A DNA stretch of 64,000 nt, taken from Candidatus Zixiibacteriota bacterium. Lineage in GTDB: Bacteria; Zixibacteria; MSB-5A5; GN15; FEB-12. The notes beneath the pieces are model-generated. The model was not told the DNA's origin, did no database searches, and saw only the letters and a list, made by a program, of their open reading frames with translations. The position numbers and the translations under genes were made by a program. The stretch spans positions 623,849-687,848 of the forward strand of contig JBFLZR010000001.1 of assembly GCA_040756055.1 (NCBI GenBank), in the 5' to 3' direction. Shown here one piece after another: positions 17,252 through 25,892 of the stretch (positions within the stretch are counted from its first letter, which is position 1; every line of letters begins with the position of its first letter).

Positions 17252-18016
17252 TTATTCCAACTCTATTTTATTATCTAAACTTTTTATATACTCAATCTCT
17301 TCATCGGCTAAATCTGCTGACTTCAGAAGCTCCGGACGCTGTGCGACACACTTCTTGATCGCCTCGCGACGACGAAACCTTTCAATCTCTTTGTGGTCAC
17401 CCGAAAGCAGCGCCTCCGGCACTTTCAATCCCCGGTACTCGGCCGGCCTGGTATAAGTGGGCGCGCCGAGAAGCTGATTCATAAATGAATCGTTGAGAGC
17501 CGATTCGAAATTGCCGAGCACTTTCGGAATCAACCTGGCCACCGCGTCGATTATGACCATCGCCGCCGCCTCGCCGCCGGTGAGAATGTAGTCACCAATC
17601 GAGACCTCCTCGATATCGTACAGGCTCGTGGCCCTCTCATCGACTCCCAGGTAGTGTCCGCAGATGATCGTCAGGCGATCACTGAGGGAATACTCAATGG
17701 CCAACTTCTGGTCAAACTTCTTTCCCGCCGCGGAGGTCAGAATTATTCTCCTTTTGTCCGATGACTCCGGGTTAACCGGCCGGTGCCGATACCCCAGCCC
17801 CTCCAGACAGCGGTCAAGCGGTTCGAGCTTCATTACCATCCCACCGCCGCCGCCGAACGGGGTGTCATCGACCGTACGATGCTTGTCCGTGGCAAAGTCA
17901 CGCAGATTCACGATTTCGATGTCAAAGAGCTTTTTCTCTATGGCCTTCCCGATCAACGATTGCTTCAGCGCCTGGCTGAAATAATCCGGGAAAAGCGTTA
18001 TAATCTCAAATTTCAT
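17252..18016 (-). CDS. trmD: tRNA (guanine37-N1)-methyltransferase (TrmD)
   Basis: Adds the N1-methyl group to G37 of tRNAs, preventing frameshifts. A 254-residue SPOUT-class enzyme with the deep-knot SAM site: FEIITLFPDYF start, DDTPFGGGGGMVMKLEP, IICGHYLGVDERA, and SIGDYILTGGEAAAMVIIDA. The C-terminal domain contains LLGAPTYTRPAEYRG and VPEALLSGDHKEIERFRR, both diagnostic. Gap to rplS is 21 bases and to rimM 19 bases. Confidence 0.98.
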   Translation of the reverse strand: MKFEIITLFPDYFSQALKQSLIGKAIEKKLFDIEIVNLRDFATDKHRTVDDTPFGGGGGMVMKLEPLDRCLEGLGYRHRPVNPESSDKRRIILTSAAGKKFDQKLAIEYSLSDRLTIICGHYLGVDERATSLYDIEEVSIGDYILTGGEAAAMVIIDAVARLIPKVLGNFESALNDSFMNQLLGAPTYTRPAEYRGLKVPEALLSGDHKEIERFRRREAIKKCVAQRPELLKSADLADEEIEYIKSLDNKIELE

Positions 18017-18035
18017 TCAACATCAGAGTTATAGC

Positions 18036-18551
18036 TTACTGTTCCAAAAGTCCGGCCGCGATAATCCTGACCGTTTTACCGGCCAGGTCGATATCCCTGA
18101 TGAATTCCTTAACGGCCGCTATCGAGACTTTCTTTCCCCCGGCGGTCTCTATCACATAGACATCGTTCGCCGGATATGTCTCGACATTTACAATCTCGCC
18201 GATCACCGTGTCGGAGTCATTATCAACGACACGACAGCCAATCAGGTCATAAATGTAAAACGACCCTTCGGGCAGTTCTACCACCTGATCTTTCGGCACT
18301 CCAATCTCCCGATTTGTCAGCCGCGCCGCATCCTCGGGATTATCAAAACCCTCCAGTTTAACCACCGGTCGACCCGAAACCAGCCGGGCCGAATCAATCG
18401 CAAGTTTTTCCCAGTGGTCTTTGTACCTCAGATAAAGCTCTGTCATTTGCAGGAAACGGTCGGGGAAATCTGTTTCAGCTACGATCCAGATCTCGCCGTG
18501 AACACCTCTGGTCTTGCCGAGCCTGCCTACCGTGACGAACTCTTCTGACAC
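18036..18551 (-). CDS. rimM: Ribosome maturation factor RimM
   Basis: Helps 30S head assembly by binding S19. A 171-residue protein with the N-terminal RimM barrel (VGRLGKTRGVHGEIWIVAET, shown to GRLGKTRGVHGEIWI) and a C-terminal PRC-barrel (EGSFYIYDLIGCRVVD, NDVYVIETAGGKKVSI, FIRDIDLAGKTVRI). Position between khpA and trmD is the classic order. Confidence 0.96.
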   Translation of the reverse strand: MSEEFVTVGRLGKTRGVHGEIWIVAETDFPDRFLQMTELYLRYKDHWEKLAIDSARLVSGRPVVKLEGFDNPEDAARLTNREIGVPKDQVVELPEGSFYIYDLIGCRVVDNDSDTVIGEIVNVETYPANDVYVIETAGGKKVSIAAVKEFIRDIDLAGKTVRIIAAGLLEQ

Positions 18552-18554
18552 TAT

Positions 18555-18785
18555 CTACTCTAATATCTCCAGGACTGCTCTTTTCCCCTGACGGGCGGAA
18601 ACAGCAGCCAGCAGAGTGCGAATCGACTTCGCCGTCTGGCCTTGTTTACCGATGACCTTGCCAAGGTCACCCTGTCCGACACGCAACTCATAAACCGTGG
18701 TCCGGCTACCAAGTACTTCTTTAACTTCGACCTGATCTGGATTGTCCACTAACGCTTTGACGATGAATTCGATAAAGTCCTTCAT
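18555..18785 (-). CDS. khpA: KH-domain RNA-binding protein (KhpA/YlqC)
   Basis: A 76-residue single KH domain protein that binds RNA, often as a KhpA-KhpB pair. The GxxG loop is seen in KVIGKQGQTAKSIRTLL, after the MKDFIEFIVKALVDNPDQ start. It lies 3 bases from rimM and about 100 bases after rpsP, the usual position. Confidence 0.95.
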   Translation of the reverse strand: MKDFIEFIVKALVDNPDQVEVKEVLGSRTTVYELRVGQGDLGKVIGKQGQTAKSIRTLLAAVSARQGKRAVLEILE

Positions 18786-18886
18786 AACTTCATCCTTTCC
18801 AATAGAATTTCAAGTTCAGACGCCGTAACAAGTCTCTAAGCGTGTTACAATTTCAAATAAACTCCCCAGCCGGCAGCCGGTAATTG

Positions 18887-19312
18887 TTACTCTTGCGCCG
18901 GAGTTTCTTCGCTCTTCTCGGTCTCAGCAGCAGCCGCGGTTTCTTCCTTTGCCTCGGCCTTGGCCACCGCCGCCTTCTTCATTTGACGCGTTTTTTTCGG
19001 ACGCTCCTTCAACTGGGTCTTCAATCCAACGCCGGACACATCCTCGCCGCGCTTCGCTTTCAGATACTTCTCGGTAAAACCGATCTGGGTCAGAAGTGAC
19101 TTAACCGTATCGGTCGGCTGAGCGCCCTGGTCCAGCCACGTGCCGAGCTTATCCTCGAATACCTTCACTTCCGCCGGCTTCGTAATCGGATTATAAGTCC
19201 CAACAATCTCCAGAAACCGACCGTCGCGGGCGCGACGCGAATCAATCGCAACAATTCGATAGAAGGGCCGTCTCTTTGCTCCCATGCGCAGAAGTCTAAG
19301 ATGTACTGCCAA
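18887..19312 (-). CDS. rpsP: 30S ribosomal protein S16 with extended tail (RpsP)
   Basis: S16 is a primary binder needed for 30S body assembly. The core is standard: [39 protein letters not shown], and [15 protein letters not shown]. At 141 residues it is longer than the 80-90 of Escherichia coli, due to a C-terminal Lys/Ala/Glu-rich tail (about 110-141: [20 protein letters not shown]) of a kind common in FCB bacteria. It sits 15 bases after ffh and before khpA. Confidence 0.97.
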   Translation of the reverse strand: MAVHLRLLRMGAKRRPFYRIVAIDSRRARDGRFLEIVGTYNPITKPAEVKVFEDKLGTWLDQGAQPTDTVKSLLTQIGFTEKYLKAKRGEDVSGVGLKTQLKERPKKTRQMKKAAVAKAEAKEETAAAAETEKSEETPAQE

Positions 19313-19327
19313 AAAAAACCTCCATAA

Positions 19328-20656
19328 TTAAAGTTTGAACGGGTTGACCCCCGAAGGGAACCCTCTTGTTTTCATCTTGCCTATATTACCAAACATCTTT
19401 TGCATCGCCGAAAACTGCTTCAGAAGTTGATTGACCGCCTGGACGGAATTGCCCGACCCGGCCGCTATCCGCTTCTTACGCGATCCATCTATAATGTGCG
19501 GGTTGCGACGTTCCTGCAGCGTCATCGACTTGATGATCGCTACCATCCGCTCCATATCCCGCTCGTCAACCTTGATATTCTTGAAAGCCTTGCCAACCCC
19601 CGGTATCATCCCCACCAGCGAGTCAAGCGGACCCATCTTCTTGAGCTGACTCATCTGTTCGAGAAAGTCCTCGAAATCGAACTTGGCCTTGAGGAGCTTC
19701 TCCTGCATTTTGGCCGCTTTTTCCAGGTCCAGCGTCTCTTCAGCCTTTTCCACCAGCGAGACGATATCGCCCATCCCGAGAATACGCGATGCCATCCGTT
19801 CGGGATAAAACGGCTCGAGCTCGGAAAGCTTCTCACCGGTCGACGCCAGCTTGATCGGACATCCGGTTACCTCGCGAATCGAAAGCGCCGCGCCGCCCCG
19901 CGCGTCACCGTCGAGCTTGGACAACACCACGCCGGTGACCGCCAGACGCTCATGAAACTCTTTTGACACATTGACAGCGTCCTGACCCGTCATGGCATCG
20001 GCAACCAAAAGTATCTCGTGCGGCTGAACCTCTCTTTTTATATCCTCGAGCTCCGCCATCAACTCATCATCAATATGAAGGCGTCCGGCCGTGTCAAGAA
20101 TGACCAGGTCGATAAAATTCTTTTGAGCGTACTTGACCGCCTCGCGACAAATCTCCGGCGGCTTTTTTCCCTCGAGATGGAAATGCTCCACCTGTATCGA
20201 GTCCGCCAGTACCTGAAGCTGCTTCACCGCGGCCGGACGATAAATATCCGCGGCGACCACCAGCGGCCTTTTGTTCTTGCGCTTGTTTTGAAGCGCCAGT
20301 TTGCCGACAAGAGTCGTCTTACCCGAACCCTGCAGCCCGCACACCATGTAAACCGTCGGTGACTTGTCAACCGGCGCCATCGGCTCGGCCTTCGTTCCCA
20401 GCAGCGACACCAACTCATCATGAACGATCTTCACGACCTGCTGGCCGGGATCAATCGACTTGAGAACCTCGACACCAACCGCCTTTTCCTCAACGCTCTT
20501 AACGAACGACTTCGCGACCTTGTAGTTGACATCAGCCTCAAGTAATGCCTGACGCACTTCTCGCATGGAATCCTTGATATTCTTCTCAGTGAGAATTCCT
20601 CGGCCGCGAAGTTTCTTAAAAGCGGATTCTAATCTGTCGGACAGTTGTGCAAACAT
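19328..20656 (-). CDS. ffh: Signal recognition particle protein Ffh (SRP54)
   Basis: Binds signal sequences and 4.5S RNA and delivers ribosomes to FtsY at the membrane. The 442-residue protein has the N domain (1-about 90), the G domain with GLQGSGKTTLVGKLA, DTAGRLHIDDEL, and LSKLDGDARGGAAL, and a methionine-rich M domain (about 300-442) with the IIDGSRKKRIAAGSG RNA-binding segment and a short Met-rich end. It is the first gene of the translation operon, with a putative promoter 118 bases upstream. Confidence 0.98.
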   Translation of the reverse strand: MFAQLSDRLESAFKKLRGRGILTEKNIKDSMREVRQALLEADVNYKVAKSFVKSVEEKAVGVEVLKSIDPGQQVVKIVHDELVSLLGTKAEPMAPVDKSPTVYMVCGLQGSGKTTLVGKLALQNKRKNKRPLVVAADIYRPAAVKQLQVLADSIQVEHFHLEGKKPPEICREAVKYAQKNFIDLVILDTAGRLHIDDELMAELEDIKREVQPHEILLVADAMTGQDAVNVSKEFHERLAVTGVVLSKLDGDARGGAALSIREVTGCPIKLASTGEKLSELEPFYPERMASRILGMGDIVSLVEKAEETLDLEKAAKMQEKLLKAKFDFEDFLEQMSQLKKMGPLDSLVGMIPGVGKAFKNIKVDERDMERMVAIIKSMTLQERRNPHIIDGSRKKRIAAGSGNSVQAVNQLLKQFSAMQKMFGNIGKMKTRGFPSGVNPFKL

Positions 20657-20773
20657 TTCTAACGCGTTTTCTCAATCGGTCCCTTGCGGGCCATAAACTT
20701 AAGCTTACAGGCAGGCAAAAAAGACATACTCCTGCAATCACTAAAACGGCCCCAAGGGCCGAAATAGCCCAAC

Positions 20774-20801
20774 AATATAGTAAAATGGAGAAAATAGGCA
20801 A
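20774..20801 (-). promoter_or_regulatory. Predicted promoter of the ffh operon
   Basis: On the minus strand, TTGCCT (20801-20796) and TATATT (20779-20774) are 16 bases apart, 118 bases upstream of the ffh ATG. It would give a leader of about 110 bases. The full stretch 20657-20967 (311 bases) otherwise holds only this promoter and a short, protein-like open frame (20871-20993) with no good start. Confidence 0.45.
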
Positions 20802-20967
20802 GAAATTTGTCGATTTCAAGCTGTTGGCTGGCGCTTGCGTGGCAGTCGTAAGCCGGTGCTGGGCAATAAGTTACAATTCCCTTAAGTTAATCGGTGACAC
20901 CTCCGGATCGAGTCCATACTTTTCGAAGATCAGTCTGGCGTACAACAGCGGGAAAATCCCACGGTAA

Positions 20968-21777
20968 TCAGCCCGTCGCGCTGATGACGAGGTCTATCTC
21001 CGTGCCAACATCAAGCTCCGTGCCCTCCGGCTCCGATTGCTCCAGTACGGTCTCAGGAAGATAATTTTCATCAATGCGCGGCGCGACAATCCCAACCTTC
21101 AAGAGCTTTTCTTCCAGATGTTTTTTTGCTTCGCCCAACGTCATACCGATCACTTTCGGCATATACGTGAAACTCGAGGCTCTCCCACGATTAACCATCA
21201 GGTTCACCTGAGAACCAAGCGGAATTTCCGTCTTTGCCGCGGGATAAGAGAATACCACCACTCTTTCAGGAAGGGTGTCCGAAAAGGCCCATGCTATCTC
21301 GCCCAGATTGAGGCCGGCGGTCTCAAGGTCAAGAATCGCCTGACGAACCGACAATCCCGCCAGGTTGGGAATCGGAACCAGCCTCTGCCCGAGCGACACG
21401 ACGAACTTAATGACGCGGCCCGATTTTACCTGCGTCTCGGCGACAGGGAATTGATTCAAAATAATTCCCTTTTCCTCTCCCGGCGAATACTCCTCCGAGC
21501 TGACCTCGAATTCGAGCCCTAGGTCACTGAGCGTAACCTGTGCTTCGGCAGTTGTCTGTCCGGTGAAATCCGGAAGAGGAAATTCACTGCCGTGTCTGGT
21601 TATGACAGGCATGACGATGCCGTCAACCACGAAATAGATCACCAGCAGAATCAACAGTGGCAGGACTACCCGGATGCCAATCTTCCTCTTGGTCGAACCG
21701 GGGGGAAGGTATTTGTCGAGAAAAGCGAACCTGCTCTTTTGCTGCTGACTCAGCCGTGAAGCCTGAATAGGGGACAT
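20968..21777 (-). CDS. Membrane-anchored triple-PASTA-domain protein
   Basis: A 269-residue protein: a cytoplasmic N-terminal tail with basic residues, one transmembrane segment (about 36-58, GIRVVLPLLILLVIYFV), then three PASTA repeats (about 66-133, 134-200, 204-268), each of the pattern V-P-x-L-x-G-x-x-x-x-x-A and ending in a VDLVIS or VKFVVS strand. PASTA repeats bind muropeptides and usually sit behind a Ser/Thr kinase (PrkC/PknB) or a penicillin-binding protein. No kinase or transpeptidase domain is present here. It follows rsmB on the same strand with a gap of 108 bases, an arrangement where such proteins are also found without a kinase. Confidence 0.85.
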   Translation of the reverse strand: MSPIQASRLSQQQKSRFAFLDKYLPPGSTKRKIGIRVVLPLLILLVIYFVVDGIVMPVITRHGSEFPLPDFTGQTTAEAQVTLSDLGLEFEVSSEEYSPGEEKGIILNQFPVAETQVKSGRVIKFVVSLGQRLVPIPNLAGLSVRQAILDLETAGLNLGEIAWAFSDTLPERVVVFSYPAAKTEIPLGSQVNLMVNRGRASSFTYMPKVIGMTLGEAKKHLEEKLLKVGIVAPRIDENYLPETVLEQSEPEGTELDVGTEIDLVISATG

Positions 21778-21885
21778 ACTCGTTAAATCACTCCGGCAGA
21801 TGTTATTGTCTTTTTACAACGACACTGTCAGAAAATTTCCCGTCAAAATCAAGTATAAAACTGCTGGGGAGAGTCTGCGCTACGA

Positions 21886-23250
21886 TTAAGCTTTGCGTCG
21901 CAGCCGCGCGGCAAAGGCACCATCCAGAGTAGGGAACGATGGATACGTTTTTAGATAACCGCGCTTATCCGCAACATCGTCAGGGAAGAACATGCTGCCG
22001 GATTCTAGCTCGAAATCCTCGGCCTGCTCGAGAAAAGCTTCCACGATATCGTCGTTCTCCGCGCGCATGATCGAGCACGTGGAATACACCAGAACACCGC
22101 CCGGCTTGACGAGTCTGGCGGCCTTGCTGAGCATCGCCAACTGAATCCGGGACAACTTCTTGATGTCTTCAGGCGTTTTAGACCACCTGAGATCAGAGTG
22201 CTTGCCCGCCGTACCCCATCCAGAACAGGGCGGATCGAGCAATACTCTGTCATAACTATTCTCCGGCGGGACATTGAACATATCCGAAGCAATCGTTTTG
22301 ATAATCTTGATACCGAGGCGCTTCGCGTTCTCACTGAGGACCGATAATCGCTGACGTGATTTGTCGAGCGAAGTTATCTCACCCTGGTTTTCCATGCGCT
22401 GGGCCATGTACGTGCTCTTGCCGCCCGGAGCCGCGGTTAAGTCCGCCACGGTTTCACCCTTCTGCGGGTCCAAAAGACGTACCGCCAACCCGGCGGATTC
22501 ATCCTGGACAAACACCTTGCCGGTCTTGATGAGCTCGTTGTCGAGAGGAAGTCCGGACTCTTCGATATGAATGAATTCCGGCAGATACTTTCCGTATGAA
22601 AACTCAATTCCATTTTTCTGAAGTATGTTCGCGACCTCGTCGGGTTTCGTCTGGAGCGAATTGACCCGGTATGTTACGTGCGGGGGATTGTTATTGAGCA
22701 TCAGAAGCTGCTCGGTCTGTTCGTAGCCGAATTCGCTCAAACAGTACTCCACGAAATAATCGGGATAGCTGTAGAAATCACCCAGATACTTCACCGGATC
22801 CTGACCCTTGTGAGCAAACTTTACCTTCTGAGGTTCCCGAAGGCTCGCTCTCATGACCGCATTGACCAGATTCGCCCTCGAACGGCCGGTCATATAGTGA
22901 GCCAGATTTACCGACTCCGAGACCGCCGCGGCCGCCGGAATTCGGTCGGTGAACAGAAGCTGATAAAAACCGAGCCGAAGAATATTCGATAACTTCGGCG
23001 GGAGTTCCGTTGCCGGTCTCGAAAGATAAAACTTTATATCATGATCAAGCCGCCTGCGCATCTTGGTCGTACCGTTGACCAGCTGCAACAAAAACCGCTT
23101 GTCAATCGGCCTGAAATTTTTGCCGTTCATCACGCTCGATACGGCGCTGTCGGTCTGTTGGCCCTGCTCGATGCCAATCAACGCCTCAAGGGCGGCGGCT
23201 CGTACTACATCGAACTTCTTGTTCGAATTATTTCCTGCTGTCGGACTCAT
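21886..23250 (-). CDS. rsmB: 16S rRNA (cytosine967-C5)-methyltransferase (RsmB)
   Basis: Methylates C967 of 16S rRNA. The 454-residue protein has an N-terminal NusB-like helical domain (about 10-150) and a C-terminal Rossmann methyltransferase of the NOL1/NOP2/Sun class: VADLTAAPGGKSTYMAQ (motif I), VLLDPPCSGWGTAGKH with the first catalytic Cys region, and VYSTCSIMRAENDDIVE with the second Cys. The pairing of PPC and STC cysteines is diagnostic. The start codon lies 6 bases after the stop of the radical SAM gene, suggesting co-transcription. Confidence 0.95.
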   Translation of the reverse strand: MSPTAGNNSNKKFDVVRAAALEALIGIEQGQQTDSAVSSVMNGKNFRPIDKRFLLQLVNGTTKMRRRLDHDIKFYLSRPATELPPKLSNILRLGFYQLLFTDRIPAAAAVSESVNLAHYMTGRSRANLVNAVMRASLREPQKVKFAHKGQDPVKYLGDFYSYPDYFVEYCLSEFGYEQTEQLLMLNNNPPHVTYRVNSLQTKPDEVANILQKNGIEFSYGKYLPEFIHIEESGLPLDNELIKTGKVFVQDESAGLAVRLLDPQKGETVADLTAAPGGKSTYMAQRMENQGEITSLDKSRQRLSVLSENAKRLGIKIIKTIASDMFNVPPENSYDRVLLDPPCSGWGTAGKHSDLRWSKTPEDIKKLSRIQLAMLSKAARLVKPGGVLVYSTCSIMRAENDDIVEAFLEQAEDFELESGSMFFPDDVADKRGYLKTYPSFPTLDGAFAARLRRKA

Positions 23251-23256
23251 CGTCTG

Positions 23257-25767
23257 TTAAACATCCATTGCGGAAATCTGTTCCCCATTTTGCTCTACTC
23301 TGAACAGGTCGAACCTGTGCAGTTTTTGAGCAAAATACTCTGCTTTCTGACGGTCGCCATCTGTCAGCAGAAGCAGTATTTCCGATGGCCGGGCATAGCC
23401 CCCCTCCCCGATGCCCAAGGTCATGGTCAGCAACCCTTTTTGATAGGTAAGGCTGTAAATGGCCGGGCGTATGTCAACTACTGTCGTCTGGTTCTTTCCT
23501 GCCCTTTCGACCGGCAATTCTTTGGCGTTCATTGTCCTATCTATATTACGCAGTATTACGTCTTCCTTTAGCAGGTCGTTTGAATTAAGTTGGTAAACGG
23601 CCCGGTTAAGCGCCGCCGATAACGACTGTGTCTTACCCAGCGCTGCCTTTGCCTCGACAAAGAACAGCCCATCCGGAATGACCGACTTGAGCTTTTCTAT
23701 CATATAAGGCATCAGATTGGTCTCCAACGTGATATCCAGAAGTTCGGCTTCCGAGGTAAACCCCAGAGGCAGGGGAGGACCAAAAGACAGCTTCATCGTC
23801 GGGTTGTGTCCCTGGCTGTACGCCACAGGCAAACAGGCACGCCGGATAGAGCGCTCGATCAAGCGCATATTGTCCAGATGACTCATATACTTCAACCGAT
23901 CAGTTTTACCCCAGCGGATACGCAGACGATTCTTGGTGGGGGCCGATGTGCTCTGAGTGATCACCCTCTTTTTACTCCTGCCGAACTGAGGACCCGAATC
24001 CGATAAACGCATCGGTTGCTCATCAAGAATCTGCCGGCTCTCGTAAGTCACTTGTTCCAGCGATGTCTTCTGACGTTCCTTAAGAAGATGCTCGACAGAT
24101 ACACTCTTCTGGATATGTGACCACGGAAGATCACGGTCGAATGGTATCGGCCTGGAATGCTCCTTTATATCAATACCGCACTTTTCAAAAGATGTCAGCC
24201 ACCTCTCAAACTTGAAATCCTCACTCCAACCATCGAAGCGACATCCCTTTTCGTATGCTTTTTCAATCACCTCGTTCATTTCACGGCCCCCGCGACCGAG
24301 GACTCCTTGAAGCACCGATGTTTCCACCATCGGATACTTGAAATTGACCTGACTGACACGATTGACACGTTTGATCAGATTGATTCGCCGCAACATCTCA
24401 TCGGCCGAAATAAGCTCATCCCACTGGAAAGGCGTGTGGGCCTTCGGTACGAACGGCGACAGAGTCACATTGACGGTTTTTCGCCCCGGATACTCAAAGG
24501 CAATGTCGTAAATCTTCTTTATGAGCTTCACTATACCAATCAGGTCATCTTCGGTTTCCGTCGGCAGGCCGATCATGAAATAGAGTTTGAGTGTCGTCCA
24601 ACCCAGCTTGAAGGCCAGCGCGGCTGTCTCCACAATAGCTGCGTCGGGAATCTCTTTGCGAATAAATAAGCGCAACCGCTCCGTGCCCGCTTCCGGCGAA
24701 ATCGTCAGCCCGGCCTTACGAACCTGCTTTACCGCCTCCAGTAGCTGCGGGCTGAGGGTACCCGGCCTCAGCGACGGCAACGATATTGACACCTTCTGCT
24801 GCTCCAGCTTCCTGGCGAGGCTGGTTCCTAACTCGTCAATCCCGGGATAGTCCGACGACGACAGCGAGACCAGACTGATTTCCTCGTAGCCGGTATTTTT
24901 CAACTGCGTCTCCGTCTGCTCGATAATGTCTTTTTGAGGGCGAGGACGCACCGGACGGTAAATCGGGCCCGCCTGACAAAATCGACAACCTTGAGGACAC
25001 CCGCGCATTATCTCAACCGCCAGATGACTGTGAACAACATCAACGAGCGGCACTAAGGGCTGCTTGGGATAATACTCGGGCTTGAGCTCGGTCACCAACC
25101 GGGCAACAATCTTATCGGGGGCGAAATCATGAAGCGGTTTTCTACTGGCATCATAGAAGGATGGTACGTACACCGATGATACTTCGCGGCAGATAGCCTC
25201 CAGCTTCTCACGCCGGGACGCACCGGGCATGCCGTGAAGCACCGCCAGCATCTCGACAAGCCCCTCTTCGGCATCGCCGATAAAAAACAGATCAATGAAT
25301 TCCGCGAGAGGCTCCGGATTATATACAGCCGGTCCCCCGGCCATGATGATGGGACCTTCGTCAGTTCGGTTTCTGTTGCGAAGAGGGATGCCGGCCAGGT
25401 CGAGCATGGCCAGCACATTCGTGTACACAAGCTCATAGGTAAGAGTGAAACCGACAACATCGAACTGGTTCGCCGGACGGTAAGACTCAAGCGAGAACAG
25501 AGGTATCTGCTCGCGACGCATCACCTGCTCGGCGTCATTGTCGACGGCAAACACCCGTTCGCACAAAAAGCGGTCATCGGAATTTATGACGTGATAGAGT
25601 GTCTGCAGACCGAGATACGACTGTCCCAGCTCATACTTATCAGGGAAGGCATGAAGATATTTCACCCTGCCCTCGGGATCCTTGACGATCTGTCCCGGTT
25701 CGCCGCCGCTGTATCGCCCCGGCCTGATGACAAACGGGAAAAATTTTTGCTCCAGTAAAGCCTTCAT
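23257..25767 (-). CDS. B12-binding-type radical SAM protein fused to DUF2344 (TIGR03960/TIGR03936 type)
   Basis: An 836-residue two-part protein. The N-terminal part (1-about 600) is a B12-binding-like/radical SAM protein of the TIGR03960 type: a cobalamin-domain-like Rossmann region, then MRGCPQGCRFCQAGPIYRP with the CxxxCxxC motif that binds the [4Fe-4S] cluster used with SAM, and the PTETEDDLIGIVKLIKKI block. The C-terminal part (about 625-836) is the TIGR03936/DUF2344 domain (RIRWGKTDRLKYMSHLD, then PPLPLGFTSEAELLDI). In other genomes the two parts can be separate genes. The exact reaction is unknown; genomic neighbours elsewhere point to RNA or ribosome modification. It lies directly upstream of rsmB. 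Confidence 0.88.
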   Translation of the reverse strand: MKALLEQKFFPFVIRPGRYSGGEPGQIVKDPEGRVKYLHAFPDKYELGQSYLGLQTLYHVINSDDRFLCERVFAVDNDAEQVMRREQIPLFSLESYRPANQFDVVGFTLTYELVYTNVLAMLDLAGIPLRNRNRTDEGPIIMAGGPAVYNPEPLAEFIDLFFIGDAEEGLVEMLAVLHGMPGASRREKLEAICREVSSVYVPSFYDASRKPLHDFAPDKIVARLVTELKPEYYPKQPLVPLVDVVHSHLAVEIMRGCPQGCRFCQAGPIYRPVRPRPQKDIIEQTETQLKNTGYEEISLVSLSSSDYPGIDELGTSLARKLEQQKVSISLPSLRPGTLSPQLLEAVKQVRKAGLTISPEAGTERLRLFIRKEIPDAAIVETAALAFKLGWTTLKLYFMIGLPTETEDDLIGIVKLIKKIYDIAFEYPGRKTVNVTLSPFVPKAHTPFQWDELISADEMLRRINLIKRVNRVSQVNFKYPMVETSVLQGVLGRGGREMNEVIEKAYEKGCRFDGWSEDFKFERWLTSFEKCGIDIKEHSRPIPFDRDLPWSHIQKSVSVEHLLKERQKTSLEQVTYESRQILDEQPMRLSDSGPQFGRSKKRVITQSTSAPTKNRLRIRWGKTDRLKYMSHLDNMRLIERSIRRACLPVAYSQGHNPTMKLSFGPPLPLGFTSEAELLDITLETNLMPYMIEKLKSVIPDGLFFVEAKAALGKTQSLSAALNRAVYQLNSNDLLKEDVILRNIDRTMNAKELPVERAGKNQTTVVDIRPAIYSLTYQKGLLTMTLGIGEGGYARPSEILLLLTDGDRQKAEYFAQKLHRFDLFRVEQNGEQISAMDV

Positions 25768-25892
25768 ATCTCTCGTGTAGTCTCACTCTCCAAAAATGAG
25801 TACGCAGTTTAATAGATTTACTTTGTCCACGCAAGGGGTAAGTTCCCGTGCACCCCCCATCAGGATGGACTGGCCTCATCATCGAGCCGAGC

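Noticed and set aside
20647-20967. Plus-strand open frame of 106 residues before ffh
   Set aside because: It overlaps the ffh start and promoter on the other strand and has no family look.
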